This document shows, one piece after another, positions 1 to 8,422 of a stretch of DNA of 23,061 nt (within the stretch, counting starts at the first letter, position 1; every line of letters begins with the position of its first letter). Position numbers and translations under genes: made by a program. A model generated the notes under the pieces. It searched no databases, was not told where the DNA came from, and saw only the letters and a list, made by a program, of their open reading frames with translations. The DNA is from a virus. The stretch is from positions 1-23,061 of the IMG/VR virus record IMGVR_UViG_3300044627_000331, one strand, 5' to 3'.

Positions 1-2
1 GA

Positions 3-266
3 GGAGTGATTCCACCACCAATGGGATCTCAACTGGACGGGGTAAGAGATTGGCAAGTAAGAGCATACTACTCTGAATCGCAACTAAAAGAGATACGTGA
101 TATACTTGCAAGTATACATATTGGAAGACCAAGAAAAGATAATTTAATAACAAATAACATGACTCCTACGAGTCAAGAGTTGACACGCAGAACTGGCGAT
201 GGTATACTGGTTTATACAAGAACTGAAGATGGAAGATTTATTCCAATTTGGAATGAGTCTATATAA
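3..266 (+). CDS. unknown phage protein, probably 5'-truncated by the window edge
   Basis: The frame is open from the first complete codon to a stop at 264-266. The first possible starts are GTG at 6 and ATG at 21. The only Shine-Dalgarno-like string (GAGGAG, 1-6) overlaps the GTG and lies 14 nt before the ATG, which fits neither well, so I think this is the C-terminal part of a longer gene. The visible 86 residues are hydrophilic, with a predicted helix around SESQLKEIRDILASIHIG, a basic RPRK patch and a C-terminal beta-like stretch (GILVYTRTEDGRFIPIW). I recognise no family. It lies just upstream of the replication genes and is followed by a small gene in another frame after 19 nt. Confidence 0.55.
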   Translation, partial: GVIPPPMGSQLDGVRDWQVRAYYSESQLKEIRDILASIHIGRPRKDNLITNNMTPTSQELTRRTGDGILVYTRTEDGRFIPIWNESI

Positions 267-285
267 TTTAGAAATGGGCGGGATA

Positions 286-516
286 ATGGAAAATAGTAAT
301 TACGTAGTAACAAATGAACCAACAAAGGTAAATGTAACATTAGGATATACGCTTAATCTAGGAAATTTTCAATCACTAAGAGTTGATCTTGGTGTTGTTG
401 ACTATACTCGTGAGGGTGAAACCACAAACGAAGCAATGGACAGAGTCTATGCATTCGTTGAAAATAAGGTAATTGAAAAAGTAAACGAAGCAAAAGCCGA
501 GATCGTAGCAGAGTAA
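286..516 (+). CDS. small conserved-looking phage protein, 76 aa, next to the helicase
   Basis: The frame is open further upstream, but ATG 286 is the best start. It is preceded by GGGCGGGA (276-283) and gives a protein that does not overlap the previous gene, whereas the upstream starts overlap it heavily. The N-terminal part is beta-rich (YVVTNEP...KVNVTLGYTLNLGNFQSLRVDLG) and the C-terminal third is a charged helix (EAMDRVYAFVENKVIEKVNEAKAEI). The segment NLGNFQSLRVDLGV resembles a motif I recall from small proteins in many phage replication modules, but I cannot name a function. The stop is followed after one base by the next gene, so the two are probably translated together as part of the helicase operon. 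Confidence 0.75.
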   Translation: MENSNYVVTNEPTKVNVTLGYTLNLGNFQSLRVDLGVVDYTREGETTNEAMDRVYAFVENKVIEKVNEAKAEIVAE

Positions 517-517
517 A

Positions 518-826
518 GTGGCTGAACGCAAAGACCGAATGGCTTTGCTCAGTCGCTACAATAAACTTTACTTGCAGAGATACGAGCAAAAGTCTAATCT
601 CAATTTAAACGTTGAGCAGTGGGCATCAGATGCCCTTGTTGAATCCTATGGAATTTCTGCTTGCTATGACTTACTTGAGTATTATTTTAGTATTGCACAG
701 GATCCAACTTGGAATTTCTTTGCATACAATGCAGAAAAAATCCTTAATGGTAAACTTGATAAAGAACAAGACGACAAAGAACGAATAGAGCGTAGGGCCA
801 GAGCAAAGGAGTGGTTAAGTGAATAA
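518..826 (+). CDS. hypothetical protein, 102 aa, immediately upstream of DnaB-like helicase
   Basis: GTG start one base after the preceding stop. The product is helical and charged: an N-terminal basic/aromatic segment (RYNKLYLQRYEQK), a central helix with SYGISACYDLLEYYFSIA, and a strongly charged C-terminus (KEQDDKERIERRARAKEWLSE). Its stop overlaps the helicase start by 8 nt, which implies translational coupling. Position suggests a helicase-loading or helicase-associated role, because phage loaders are often encoded next to dnaB. No AAA+ Walker motif is present, so it is not a DnaC-type ATPase loader, and the role is a guess from context only. Confidence 0.75.
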   Translation: MAERKDRMALLSRYNKLYLQRYEQKSNLNLNVEQWASDALVESYGISACYDLLEYYFSIAQDPTWNFFAYNAEKILNGKLDKEQDDKERIERRARAKEWLSE

Positions 827-2045
827 TACAGAAGCAAAACTAATCACTGCTGTTTTAACTGACAAACAGGTTCATGTTCTTTTACAGGCAAATGTAGACA
901 ATTTACTAAGAACACATAATGATGTGTGGAACTTTATCAGAAATTATTCTGAAGCAAATGGAACGGTTCCGCCAACATCCTTGGTTGTTGAAAAGTTTAG
1001 AGACTTTACACCAGCAGAGGGTATTGGAGCAACAAAGCATCATCTTGATGAGTTACAAACAGAATACTTAAATGACAGCCTAAAAGATATTATTCGTAAT
1101 GCTGCATCTGAGATTCAGCAGGGAGAAGGATCAAAAGCCCTAGAAGAATTAATTACAAAGACTTCTGAGTTAAAGAAAAATACATCTGCAATTCGTGACA
1201 TTGATGCTACAGACATTGATTCAGCAATTGCATATTTTGAAAATCTAAAGAAGCAGCAAGAATTAGGCCATGTTGGAATTAAAACTGGTCTTCCAGGATT
1301 TGATAACTACCTACCTTCTGGAATTATGCCAGGACAACTTGGTGTGTTTCTTGCTTATCCAGGCATTGGAAAGTCATGGCTTGCATTGTACTTTGCTGTA
1401 CAAGCATGGAAGCAAGGCAAGACTCCGCTAATCATCAGTCTTGAAATGTCAGAAACAGAAGTTAGAAACCGTGCTTTTACTATTATGGGTGAAGGTCTTT
1501 GGTCACACAGAAAACTTTCTAATGGAGATGTTGAACTTGACATGCTAAAGAAGTGGCATGAAAGTAAAATACAAGGAAAGCCACACTTTCATATTATTTC
1601 AAATGATCAAGGTGGAGAAGTAACTCCTTCAGTTATCCGTGGAAAGATTGACCAGTACAAGCCCGACTTTGTTATTGTTGATTACTTGCAGTTGATGAGT
1701 CCAAATCAAAAGTCAGACAATGAAACGGTAAGAATGAAGAACCTTTCACGAGAACTTAAACTTATGGCTATTAGTGAAGAAGTTCCCATTATGGCTATCT
1801 CATCTGCAACACCCGACGATGTAAAAGATTTAAGTACAGTTCCAACATTGGGTCAAACTGCATGGTCTAGACAGATTGCATATGATGCTGACTGGGTTTT
1901 AGCACTTGGTCGTGGTACCAATAGTGATATTATTGAGTGTGCATTTAGAAAAAACCGTAATGGTTTTATGGGAGACTTCCTAGTACAGGCAGACTTTGAT
2001 AAGGGCTATTACAGATATAAGGATTTTGAAGACAAAAATGGCTAA
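819..2045 (+). CDS. dnaB: DnaB-like replicative DNA helicase
   Basis: A 408-residue RecA-fold ATPase predicted to unwind DNA at the phage fork. Residues 1-110 form a DnaB-N-like helical region (HNDVWNFIRNYSEANGTVPP). The C-terminal ATPase has Walker A AYPGIGKS at 179-186, an H1a-type glutamate in IISLEMSE (E209), Walker B FVIVDYLQLM with D288, and a late basic motif FRKNRNG (376-382) fitting the arginine-finger region. It is shorter than bacterial DnaB (about 450-470), mostly at the N-terminus. The GTG start at 819 has AAAGGA at 805-810. The end overlaps the primase start by 8 nt, so helicase and primase are probably made in linked amounts. Confidence in the helicase call is high; assignment within the DnaB/Twinkle/gp41 group is less certain. 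Confidence 0.93.
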   Translation: MNNTEAKLITAVLTDKQVHVLLQANVDNLLRTHNDVWNFIRNYSEANGTVPPTSLVVEKFRDFTPAEGIGATKHHLDELQTEYLNDSLKDIIRNAASEIQQGEGSKALEELITKTSELKKNTSAIRDIDATDIDSAIAYFENLKKQQELGHVGIKTGLPGFDNYLPSGIMPGQLGVFLAYPGIGKSWLALYFAVQAWKQGKTPLIISLEMSETEVRNRAFTIMGEGLWSHRKLSNGDVELDMLKKWHESKIQGKPHFHIISNDQGGEVTPSVIRGKIDQYKPDFVIVDYLQLMSPNQKSDNETVRMKNLSRELKLMAISEEVPIMAISSATPDDVKDLSTVPTLGQTAWSRQIAYDADWVLALGRGTNSDIIECAFRKNRNGFMGDFLVQADFDKGYYRYKDFEDKNG

Positions 2046-2961
2046 AGAGTTATATACAACGCAGCAAATACATAGAGTGCTCACTGGAGCAGGAATTGAT
2101 ATTGAGGCTGAGTATGGAACTGATTATATAATTTTTTGCCCATATCATAATAATAATAGAACTCCAGCAGGAGAAGTTTCAAAAGAGTCTGGATTATTCT
2201 TTTGTTTTGGTTGCCAAACAACAAGAAGTCTTGTTGAATTAATTATGCACATGACTAGTAGAACATATTTTGAAACAGTTAGATTTATAAAAAGCAAAGA
2301 AACAGAAACAGATATTAAAGCAGTTATTAATAAAGCACTGCATCAAATGCCCGATTTTGTTCAGTATGACGAACTTCTTATTAAGAGATTAAATAAACAA
2401 GCACTAGATTCTCCAAGAGCAATGACATATTTTGAAGGTCGTAGACTTACAAGAGAATCTGTGATAAAATTTGATTTAGGGTTTTCTGAAAAACAAGATT
2501 CAGTTGTTATTCCTATGCAATCTCCAGATGGAATGTCTATCGGTTTTGTTGCAAGAACAATTGAAGGCAAAGAGTTTAAGAATACTCCAGGACTTCCAAA
2601 AAGCAAGATATTGTTTAATCTTCACAGAGTAAAAGCATCTAAGATAGTCTATGTTGTAGAATCTTCTTTTGATGCGATCAGATTAGACCAAGTAGGTTTC
2701 CCTGCGGTTGCTACCCTAGGGGCAAATGTTTCATCAAGCCAGATTGAACTTTTGAAACGGTACTTTACAGGTGTCGTATTAGTAGCAGACAACGATGATG
2801 CTGGAATGATTATGGCTGAGAGACTTACTGAAAAAATGGGTAACTTAGTTACAATTATTAGACCAGACAAAAAATATAAAGACATAGGCGATATGACAGA
2901 TGATGAAATTAGAACTCTTGAGTTCCAGTTTGACAATGTTATTGACTCTATGCTAAAATAA
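2038..2961 (+). CDS. DnaG-type DNA primase (zinc finger + TOPRIM)
   Basis: Makes RNA primers at the fork together with the adjacent helicase. From ATG 2038 it has 307 residues. A CHC2-like zinc-binding motif uses C34, H37, C56 and C59 (CPYH ... CFGC). The TOPRIM part has the conserved glutamate E208 in YVVESSFDAIRL and the DxD pair D251/D253 in VLVADNDDAG, followed by KDIGDM where primases usually have KDPND. An in-frame ATG at 1996 lies well inside the helicase; I prefer 2038 because it gives the usual short overlap and has a GAAG at 2028-2031. It lacks the C-terminal helicase-binding domain of full-length DnaG, as many phage primases do. A promoter for the next gene is embedded in its last codons. 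Confidence 0.9.
   Translation: MAKELYTTQQIHRVLTGAGIDIEAEYGTDYIIFCPYHNNNRTPAGEVSKESGLFFCFGCQTTRSLVELIMHMTSRTYFETVRFIKSKETETDIKAVINKALHQMPDFVQYDELLIKRLNKQALDSPRAMTYFEGRRLTRESVIKFDLGFSEKQDSVVIPMQSPDGMSIGFVARTIEGKEFKNTPGLPKSKILFNLHRVKASKIVYVVESSFDAIRLDQVGFPAVATLGANVSSSQIELLKRYFTGVVLVADNDDAGMIMAERLTEKMGNLVTIIRPDKKYKDIGDMTDDEIRTLEFQFDNVIDSMLK
2930..2959 (+). promoter_or_regulatory. sigma70-type promoter before the ssDNA-binding protein gene
   Basis: TTGACA (2930-2935), 18-nt spacer, TGC-TAAAAT (extended -10; hexamer 2954-2959). It lies inside the last codons of the primase. Predicted start is near 2966, leaving about 20 nt of leader with AAGGAG before the ATG at 2986. A separate promoter fits the high demand for ssDNA-binding protein. 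Confidence 0.6.
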
Positions 2962-2985
2962 TAAAACACTTATATAAGGAGAAAC

Positions 2986-3639
2986 ATGACTATTGTAAAG
3001 GGATTAAAAAATATAAACGCCCTAGTCGACAAGCCAAAATACGAAGGTACAGGAACAAAGGTTCGCTGGGTTAAGTTAGCGGACGGGCAAGCAGCAAAGA
3101 TTCGTTTTGTTAATGAGTTAGATGCAGACTCAGCAAACTATAACGAAGATCGTGGTCTAGCAGTTGTGTGTTCAGAGCATACAAATCCAAAGGACTATAA
3201 GCGCAAAGCAGCATGTACTCAGGAGTCTGAGGGTCGTTGCTTTGGCTGTGAGATGGCTCGTAAAGAGCCTAAGTCTGGCTGGAGAGCACGTTTGCGTTTC
3301 TACACAAACGTTCTTGTTGATGACGGAACAGAAGAAGCCTATGTCGCTGTGTGGTCACAGGGCATTAGTAAGCAATCAGCATTCAACACAATTCGTGAAT
3401 ACGCACTTGAAACAGGAAGCGTATCCAATCTACAGTGGAAGTTAAAGCGTAATGGTCAGGGAACTGAAACCAACTACACATTAATTCCAAGCATACCTGA
3501 CTCTGAGCCATTCAAGTGGGATGGCTATGAGTTCTTCAACCTAGAAAAGGTTGTCCGTGAAGTTCCTTATCCAGAGCAAGAAGCATTCTACTTTGGATTT
3601 GATACTCCATCTGTAACCAGTACGAATATCGACTGGTAA
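2986..3639 (+). CDS. T4 gp32-like single-stranded DNA-binding protein
   Basis: Predicted to coat single-stranded DNA during replication and recombination. The 217-residue protein has a zinc-knuckle pattern inside its OB-like core: C62/H65, C77, C85 and C88 (VVCSEH ... AACTQ ... RCFGCEM). As I recall, T4 gp32 binds zinc with H64, C77, C87 and C90, so spacing and position match closely. Aromatic and basic residues alternate through the core (GWRARLRFYTNVLV, LQWKLKRNG), as expected for an ssDNA groove. The C-terminus (FDTPSVTSTNIDW) is only mildly acidic, so a classical acidic protein-recruiting tail is weak. Strong Shine-Dalgarno AAGGAG just upstream of ATG 2986 and its own promoter. The polymerase gene follows after a TAA-TAG double stop. 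Confidence 0.82.
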   Translation: MTIVKGLKNINALVDKPKYEGTGTKVRWVKLADGQAAKIRFVNELDADSANYNEDRGLAVVCSEHTNPKDYKRKAACTQESEGRCFGCEMARKEPKSGWRARLRFYTNVLVDDGTEEAYVAVWSQGISKQSAFNTIREYALETGSVSNLQWKLKRNGQGTETNYTLIPSIPDSEPFKWDGYEFFNLEKVVREVPYPEQEAFYFGFDTPSVTSTNIDW

Positions 3640-3642
3640 TAG

Positions 3643-6600
3643 ATGAATTACGTAGGTTTGCATGTCCATACACACTACTCCTTAATGGATGGTGTTGCTA
3701 CTCCAGAAGAATACGTTAACCGAGCAGTTGAACTTGGTATGCCAGCACTGGCTATCACAGATCATGGTTCTTTATCTGGGCATAGGGAACTGCACCGTAT
3801 TGCAAAAGCAAAGGGCATCAAACCAATTCTTGGCGTAGAAGGCTATATGACAAGAGATATGAATGACAAGAGAGCAAAGGCAGAACGCACTGATCCTCTT
3901 GACTTAAACTATCATCATATAGTTCTTCTCGCTAAGAATCAAACAGGTCTAGAAAACCTTAATAAGATTAATGAAATTGCTTGGACTGAAGGTTTCTTTA
4001 GTAAGCCAAGATTTGATTTTGATGTATTAAAAAAATATAAAGAAGGCTTGGTTGTAACATCTGGCTGCCTTAGTGGTTGGATTGCCAAAGCGGTAGAACT
4101 AGGTGAACTTGCTACTGCAAAGAGACATATGCAATGGTTTAAAGATGAATTTGGTGATGACTACTATATTGAGGTAATGCCACACAATTCTGCAGAAATC
4201 AATAAGGGTATTATTGAACTTGCGGATGCAATGAAAATTAAAATTGTTGTAACACCAGACTGTCATCACTCTGACTCAAGTCAGAAAGAAATTCAAGAGT
4301 TAATGCTTATTCTAAATACTCATACTAAATTACAAAAAGATGCAACATATGAAAAGTCAAAGAAAAAAGAATCTTTTATGGATAGACTTGATTATCTCTA
4401 TGGTGCTGACAGAATGATGAGTTTTAATAAGTTTGATATTCATTTGCTTTCTTATCAAGAAATGAAAGATGCAATGCTAAAGCAGGGCATTGATCGTGAA
4501 GATATGTTTACCTCTACCATAGAGATTGCTAATAAGATAGAAGATTATGATATTAAAGAAGGCTTAAATCTTCTGCCAGTTCAATATCCAAAGCCAGGTG
4601 AAGAGTTAAAGAAACTTGCATTAGAAGGACTTAAAGATCGTGGTCTTGCAGATAAGCAAAACTATCTTGATAGACTTGATGAAGAATTAACTATTATTAA
4701 CAATAAAAACTTTGCTCCATACTTTCTTGTAGTTCGTAACATGCTTAACTGGGCAAAGAAAGAAGACATCATGGTTGGTCCAGGACGTGGATCTTCTGCT
4801 GGTTCATTGCTTTGCTATACCCTTGGCATCACAGACATTGATCCAATCAAGCATGGCTTGTTGTTCTTTCGTTTTATTAATCCAGAACGTAATGACTTTC
4901 CTGATATTGATACAGATATTCAAGATTCAAGACGAGATGAAGTTAAAGACTATCTAGTTAGACAGTATAGGCACGTTGCATCTATTGCTACATTCCTTCA
5001 GTTTAAAGACAAGGGAGTTGTAAGAGATGTTGCAAGAGCATTAAACATTCCTTTGCCAGATGTAAATAAAGTTTTAAAGACAGTTGATACATGGGATGAC
5101 TATTGTGGCTCTAGAAATGCTGCATGGTTTAGAGAAAAGTATCCTGAAGTAGAACTATATGGAGACCAACTACGTGGACGTATCAGAGGGACTGGTATCC
5201 ACGCTGCTGGTGTAGTTACTAGTAAAGATCCAATCTTTAAGTATGCTCCACTAGAAACACGCTCTGTTACTGGAAGTGATGTTCGTATTCCTGTGGTTGC
5301 GGTAGATATGGAAGAAGCAGAAAAGATTGGTCTAATTAAGATTGATGCTCTTGGACTAAAAACTCTTAGTGTTCTTAAAGATACTCTTGACATGATTGAA
5401 GAAAGAGATAAGAAAAAGATTAACCTGTTAGACATAGATATGGATGATAAAAATGTTTATCAGATGCTTTCTGAAGGGTACACAAAGGGTGTATTCCAGT
5501 GTGAAGCAGCCCCATATACAAACCTACTAATTAAAATGGGTGTCAAGAACCTATCAGAACTTGCTGCATCAAATGCTCTAGTTCGTCCTGGTGCCATGAA
5601 TACTATTGGAAAAGACTACATTGCACGTAAGCATGGTCGTCAAAATATCGACTATACTCATACAATATTAAAAGAATTTACGGAGGATACTTATGGCTGC
5701 ATTCTTTACCAAGAACAAGTTATGCAAACATGCGTACAACTTGGCGGTATGTCCATGTCGGAAGCAGATAAAGTTAGAAAGATCATTGGAAAGAAAAAGG
5801 ATGCTAAAGAGTTTGATGAGTTCAAAGACAGGTTCATCAAGGGTGCTTCTGCTTATATTGCTCCCAATCAGGCTCTTGATTTATGGCACGACTTTGAAGC
5901 ACATGCGGGATACTCGTTCAACAAGTCTCATGCGGTTGCTTACTCTACGCTCTCGTATTGGACGGCGTGGCTAAAGTATCACTATCCATTGGAGTTTATG
6001 TTTGCATTGCTTAAAAATGAAAAAGACAAAGACACTAGAACGGAGTATTTAATTGAGGCTAAAAGAATGGGAATACCAGTTAAACTACCTCACATTAATG
6101 ATTCGGATAAAGATTTTAAAATTGAAGGTAAGGGTATTCGTTTCGGACTATCAGCGATTAAGTTTATATCTGATACTATTGCAGAGAGATATATACAGGC
6201 TCGTCCTTTTAAAACATACAAAGAAGTAGAAGAATTTACTTTTACAAAGGGTAACGGAGTAAATACTCGTGCACTTAATGCAATGAGGGCGGTAGGAGCA
6301 TTAACATTTACAGATAATCCTGCTAATGCAAATGAAGTAAAAGAAAATCTATATGAGTATTTAAACCTACCTGAGTTTAATACATCTATTCCACAACATT
6401 ACTATGCATATTTAAATGATGTTGAAGAATATGAAGAAAAGGGAGCCTTTATTCTTATGGGTATGATAAAATCTATTAAGAGAAGCAAAGGCTGGTCAAG
6501 GGTAGAGTTGTTAGATAAAACTGGATCTGTTGGTATTTTTGATGATGAGAGCACAACGATTGAGGCTGGACGAACATATATTGCTTTAGTTAATGATAAT

Positions 6601-6918
6601 AGAATCGTGTCTGCGGTTCCAGTAGATGAAGTCAAAGAGTCCAAAGATGCACTTGTTAAGTTCTTAAACTACAAGATGTTGCCATTTAAAGAAGGTGAGC
6701 ACTTTGTTGTATCTTTTAAACCAAGAATTACAAAGACTGGAAAGAAGATGGCTTCACTAACCTTGGCAGATTCGGGTAGAGAATTACATGCAATTACTGT
6801 GTTTCCAACATCATTTGCTAGAGCATACATGACTATTGAAGCAGGAAATATTTATAAATTTAAGTTTGGAAAGACAAAAGATGGCACTGTTATAATGGAT
6901 GAGGTGGAAAATGTTTGA
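3643..6918 (+). CDS. dnaE: DNA polymerase III alpha subunit (DnaE type) with PHP domain
   Basis: Replicative DNA polymerase, 1091 residues, near-complete relative to cellular DnaE (about 1160). N-terminal PHP domain: HVH at H7/H9, D16, TDH (D40/H41), E66 in GVEGY, H91/H92, C142 and PDCHH (D206/H208). This looks like the full metal-ligand set of an active PHP 3'-5' exonuclease. Polymerase palm: GPGRGSSAGSLL, then PDIDTD with D421, D423 and D425, and the third aspartate D568 in IKIDALGLKTL. The C-terminal part holds an OB-fold-like stretch (GAFILMGMIKSIKRSKGWSRV) and a second OB-like segment (SFKPRITKTGKKMASLTL). ATG 3643 follows the double stop of the SSB gene with no clear Shine-Dalgarno, which suggests reinitiation coupling. 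It overlaps the MazG-like gene by 8 nt. No separate epsilon or beta-clamp gene is visible here. Confidence 0.95.
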   Translation: MNYVGLHVHTHYSLMDGVATPEEYVNRAVELGMPALAITDHGSLSGHRELHRIAKAKGIKPILGVEGYMTRDMNDKRAKAERTDPLDLNYHHIVLLAKNQTGLENLNKINEIAWTEGFFSKPRFDFDVLKKYKEGLVVTSGCLSGWIAKAVELGELATAKRHMQWFKDEFGDDYYIEVMPHNSAEINKGIIELADAMKIKIVVTPDCHHSDSSQKEIQELMLILNTHTKLQKDATYEKSKKKESFMDRLDYLYGADRMMSFNKFDIHLLSYQEMKDAMLKQGIDREDMFTSTIEIANKIEDYDIKEGLNLLPVQYPKPGEELKKLALEGLKDRGLADKQNYLDRLDEELTIINNKNFAPYFLVVRNMLNWAKKEDIMVGPGRGSSAGSLLCYTLGITDIDPIKHGLLFFRFINPERNDFPDIDTDIQDSRRDEVKDYLVRQYRHVASIATFLQFKDKGVVRDVARALNIPLPDVNKVLKTVDTWDDYCGSRNAAWFREKYPEVELYGDQLRGRIRGTGIHAAGVVTSKDPIFKYAPLETRSVTGSDVRIPVVAVDMEEAEKIGLIKIDALGLKTLSVLKDTLDMIEERDKKKINLLDIDMDDKNVYQMLSEGYTKGVFQCEAAPYTNLLIKMGVKNLSELAASNALVRPGAMNTIGKDYIARKHGRQNIDYTHTILKEFTEDTYGCILYQEQVMQTCVQLGGMSMSEADKVRKIIGKKKDAKEFDEFKDRFIKGASAYIAPNQALDLWHDFEAHAGYSFNKSHAVAYSTLSYWTAWLKYHYPLEFMFALLKNEKDKDTRTEYLIEAKRMGIPVKLPHINDSDKDFKIEGKGIRFGLSAIKFISDTIAERYIQARPFKTYKEVEEFTFTKGNGVNTRALNAMRAVGALTFTDNPANANEVKENLYEYLNLPEFNTSIPQHYYAYLNDVEEYEEKGAFILMGMIKSIKRSKGWSRVELLDKTGSVGIFDDESTTIEAGRTYIALVNDNRIVSAVPVDEVKESKDALVKFLNYKMLPFKEGEHFVVSFKPRITKTGKKMASLTLADSGRELHAITVFPTSFARAYMTIEAGNIYKFKFGKTKDGTVIMDEVENV

Positions 6919-7228
6919 TGATCTAGCAATAAAGATACATAGCAATGCAGTAGAAAAAGGTTTTTGGGATCGCACAGCAGATGAAATATTTGTTACTAAA
7001 CAAATGATGATGATTGTTTCTGAGGTTGTTGAGGCCATGGAAGCACTTAGAAAAGATATGGATCCAGGACAACTGTCAGACGAGTTTGCAGACATTATTA
7101 TTCGTACATTAGATTTATATGCAGGCATGGTGGAAGCAGGGTACATGACTAAATCTTTAGATGCAGCAATTAAAGAAAAGATGGAAAAGAACTCTAGTAG
7201 ACCAAAGAAGCATGGGGTAAGATTTTAA
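6911..7228 (+). CDS. MazG-like nucleotide pyrophosphohydrolase
   Basis: A 105-residue all-alpha NTP pyrophosphohydrolase candidate, which would hydrolyse nucleotide triphosphates (dNTP house-cleaning, or (p)ppGpp-related roles proposed for phage MazG). The metal-binding pattern ExxE...ExxD is visible: E38/E41 in SEVVEAMEALR and E58/D61 in DEFADIIIRTLDL. The C-terminal SRPKKHGVRF is also common in phage MazG-like proteins. I chose ATG 6911 because GAGGTG lies at 6901-6906; an in-frame ATG at 6899 would overlap the polymerase by 20 nt. Its stop shares a base with the recA start (TAATG), so it is tightly coupled to replication and recombination genes. Single-domain size is typical of phage and integron MazG-like proteins. 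Confidence 0.85.
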   Translation: MFDDLAIKIHSNAVEKGFWDRTADEIFVTKQMMMIVSEVVEAMEALRKDMDPGQLSDEFADIIIRTLDLYAGMVEAGYMTKSLDAAIKEKMEKNSSRPKKHGVRF

Positions 7229-8244
7229 TGGTAGTCACAATAGAAGATGTTTTAGCACAACTAAATCCAAAACTACGCAAGACTGTAATGGCTGGAGATA
7301 CAATTCCAGCAACACAGTACGCAGCAACTCCTAGTTTTGGTCTTAACAAGGCTTTAAATGGTGGTCTGCCATATGGTCGTCAGGTTCTTATCTGGGGATC
7401 AAAGTCTTCTGCAAAGTCTTCTTTGTGCCTACAGATGATTGGTCTTGCACAAAAAGAAGGAAAGATTTGTGCTTGGATTGATGCTGAGATGTCGTACGAC
7501 AAGAAGTGGGCAGAAGGTCTTGGGGTAGATACTTCAAAACTAATTGTTTCACAATGCAGAACCATTAATGAAATGGTAGATATTGGAACCAATCTAATGA
7601 ATGCGGGTGTAGATATGATTGTTGTAGATAGTATTACATCACTTCTACCAGCAATTTATTTTGAGAAGGATTCAGACGAATTAAAACAACTAGAAAATAC
7701 AAAGCAGATTGGTGCCGAGTCTCGTGACTTTAGCAATGCATGGAAGATGATTAACTATGCAAACAATAAAGTTAAGCCAACACTATTTGTTTTAATTTCA
7801 CAATCACGTAATAATATTAGCGCTATGTACACAAGCCAGCAACCTACTGGCGGTCAGGCTACTAAGTTCTACTCATCTACAGTTATTAAACTGTTTTCTT
7901 CAGAGTCAGATAATCAAGCCATCAAAGGCAAGATTAAAGTCGGAGACAAACTAATTGAAGAAAAGATTGGAAGAAAGGTAAGATGGGAACTGCAATTCTC
8001 AAAGACTTCACCTGGATTCCAGTCTGGTGAGTATGATTTTTATTTTAGAGGAGATGAAGTTGGTATTGACACTATTGGTGATCTTGTGGATACTGCAGAA
8101 CTCGCTGGTCTCGTTACCCGCACAGGTGCTTGGTATCAACTTGAAGATGGCACAAAAGTTCAGGGAAGAGAAGGATTCATTAACAGAGTAAAGGAAGACC
8201 TAGATCTACAGGATAGCCTAAGATCAAAGTTGGCAAATGGCTGA
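7228..8244 (+). CDS. recA: RecA-like recombinase with variant P-loop
   Basis: Strand-exchange ATPase for recombination-dependent replication and repair, 338 residues. Features: ATPase core opening with FGLNKALNGGLPYGRQVLIWG; Walker A GSKSSAKS at 57-64, with alanine (A62) where the consensus has glycine; catalytic-type glutamate E87 in DAEMSYD; Walker B MIVVDSIT with D134; the Q192 switch in LISQSR; and an L2-like loop PTGGQATKFYSS matching RecA TGGNALKFYAS. The C-terminal region after 275 is short and helical. ATG 7228 overlaps the previous stop by one base. Phage recombinases such as T4 UvsX also deviate from the P-loop consensus, as I recall, so this need not mean loss of function. It overlaps the next zinc-ribbon gene by 8 nt. 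Confidence 0.93.
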   Translation: MVVTIEDVLAQLNPKLRKTVMAGDTIPATQYAATPSFGLNKALNGGLPYGRQVLIWGSKSSAKSSLCLQMIGLAQKEGKICAWIDAEMSYDKKWAEGLGVDTSKLIVSQCRTINEMVDIGTNLMNAGVDMIVVDSITSLLPAIYFEKDSDELKQLENTKQIGAESRDFSNAWKMINYANNKVKPTLFVLISQSRNNISAMYTSQQPTGGQATKFYSSTVIKLFSSESDNQAIKGKIKVGDKLIEEKIGRKVRWELQFSKTSPGFQSGEYDFYFRGDEVGIDTIGDLVDTAELAGLVTRTGAWYQLEDGTKVQGREGFINRVKEDLDLQDSLRSKLANG

Positions 8245-8422
8245 AGAAAAATTCCTTCCAGTTCCTGGTAAATTTATTTGCCAAAAATGTAAAGAAGATT
8301 TAACTGCTGCAAGATTTTGGTATGAAACAGGAGATGTTACATGGATGTGTTCTAGAAAACACATATCAAGAGTTGCATTGCTTGCAAAGAAAAAGAAAAA
8401 GAAAGATTTTGAAAATGAGTGA
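8237..8422 (+). CDS. small zinc-ribbon protein, 61 aa
   Basis: Short protein with an N-terminal metal site: C15 and C18 in FICQKCKEDL, then C38 and H42 in WMCSRKH, a CxxC...CxxxH arrangement. The C-terminus is a run of lysines (AKKKKKKDFENE), so a nucleic-acid-binding adaptor role is plausible. It overlaps recA upstream and the PD-(D/E)xK nuclease downstream by 8 nt each, placing it inside the recombination operon. I do not recognise a named family. Confidence 0.78.
   Translation: MAEEKFLPVPGKFICQKCKEDLTAARFWYETGDVTWMCSRKHISRVALLAKKKKKKDFENE

Noticed and set aside
199-285. Longer N-terminus for the 76-residue gene from ATG 199
   Set aside because: It would overlap the first gene by 68 nt, and the added residues have no conserved look; ATG 286 has a better ribosome site.
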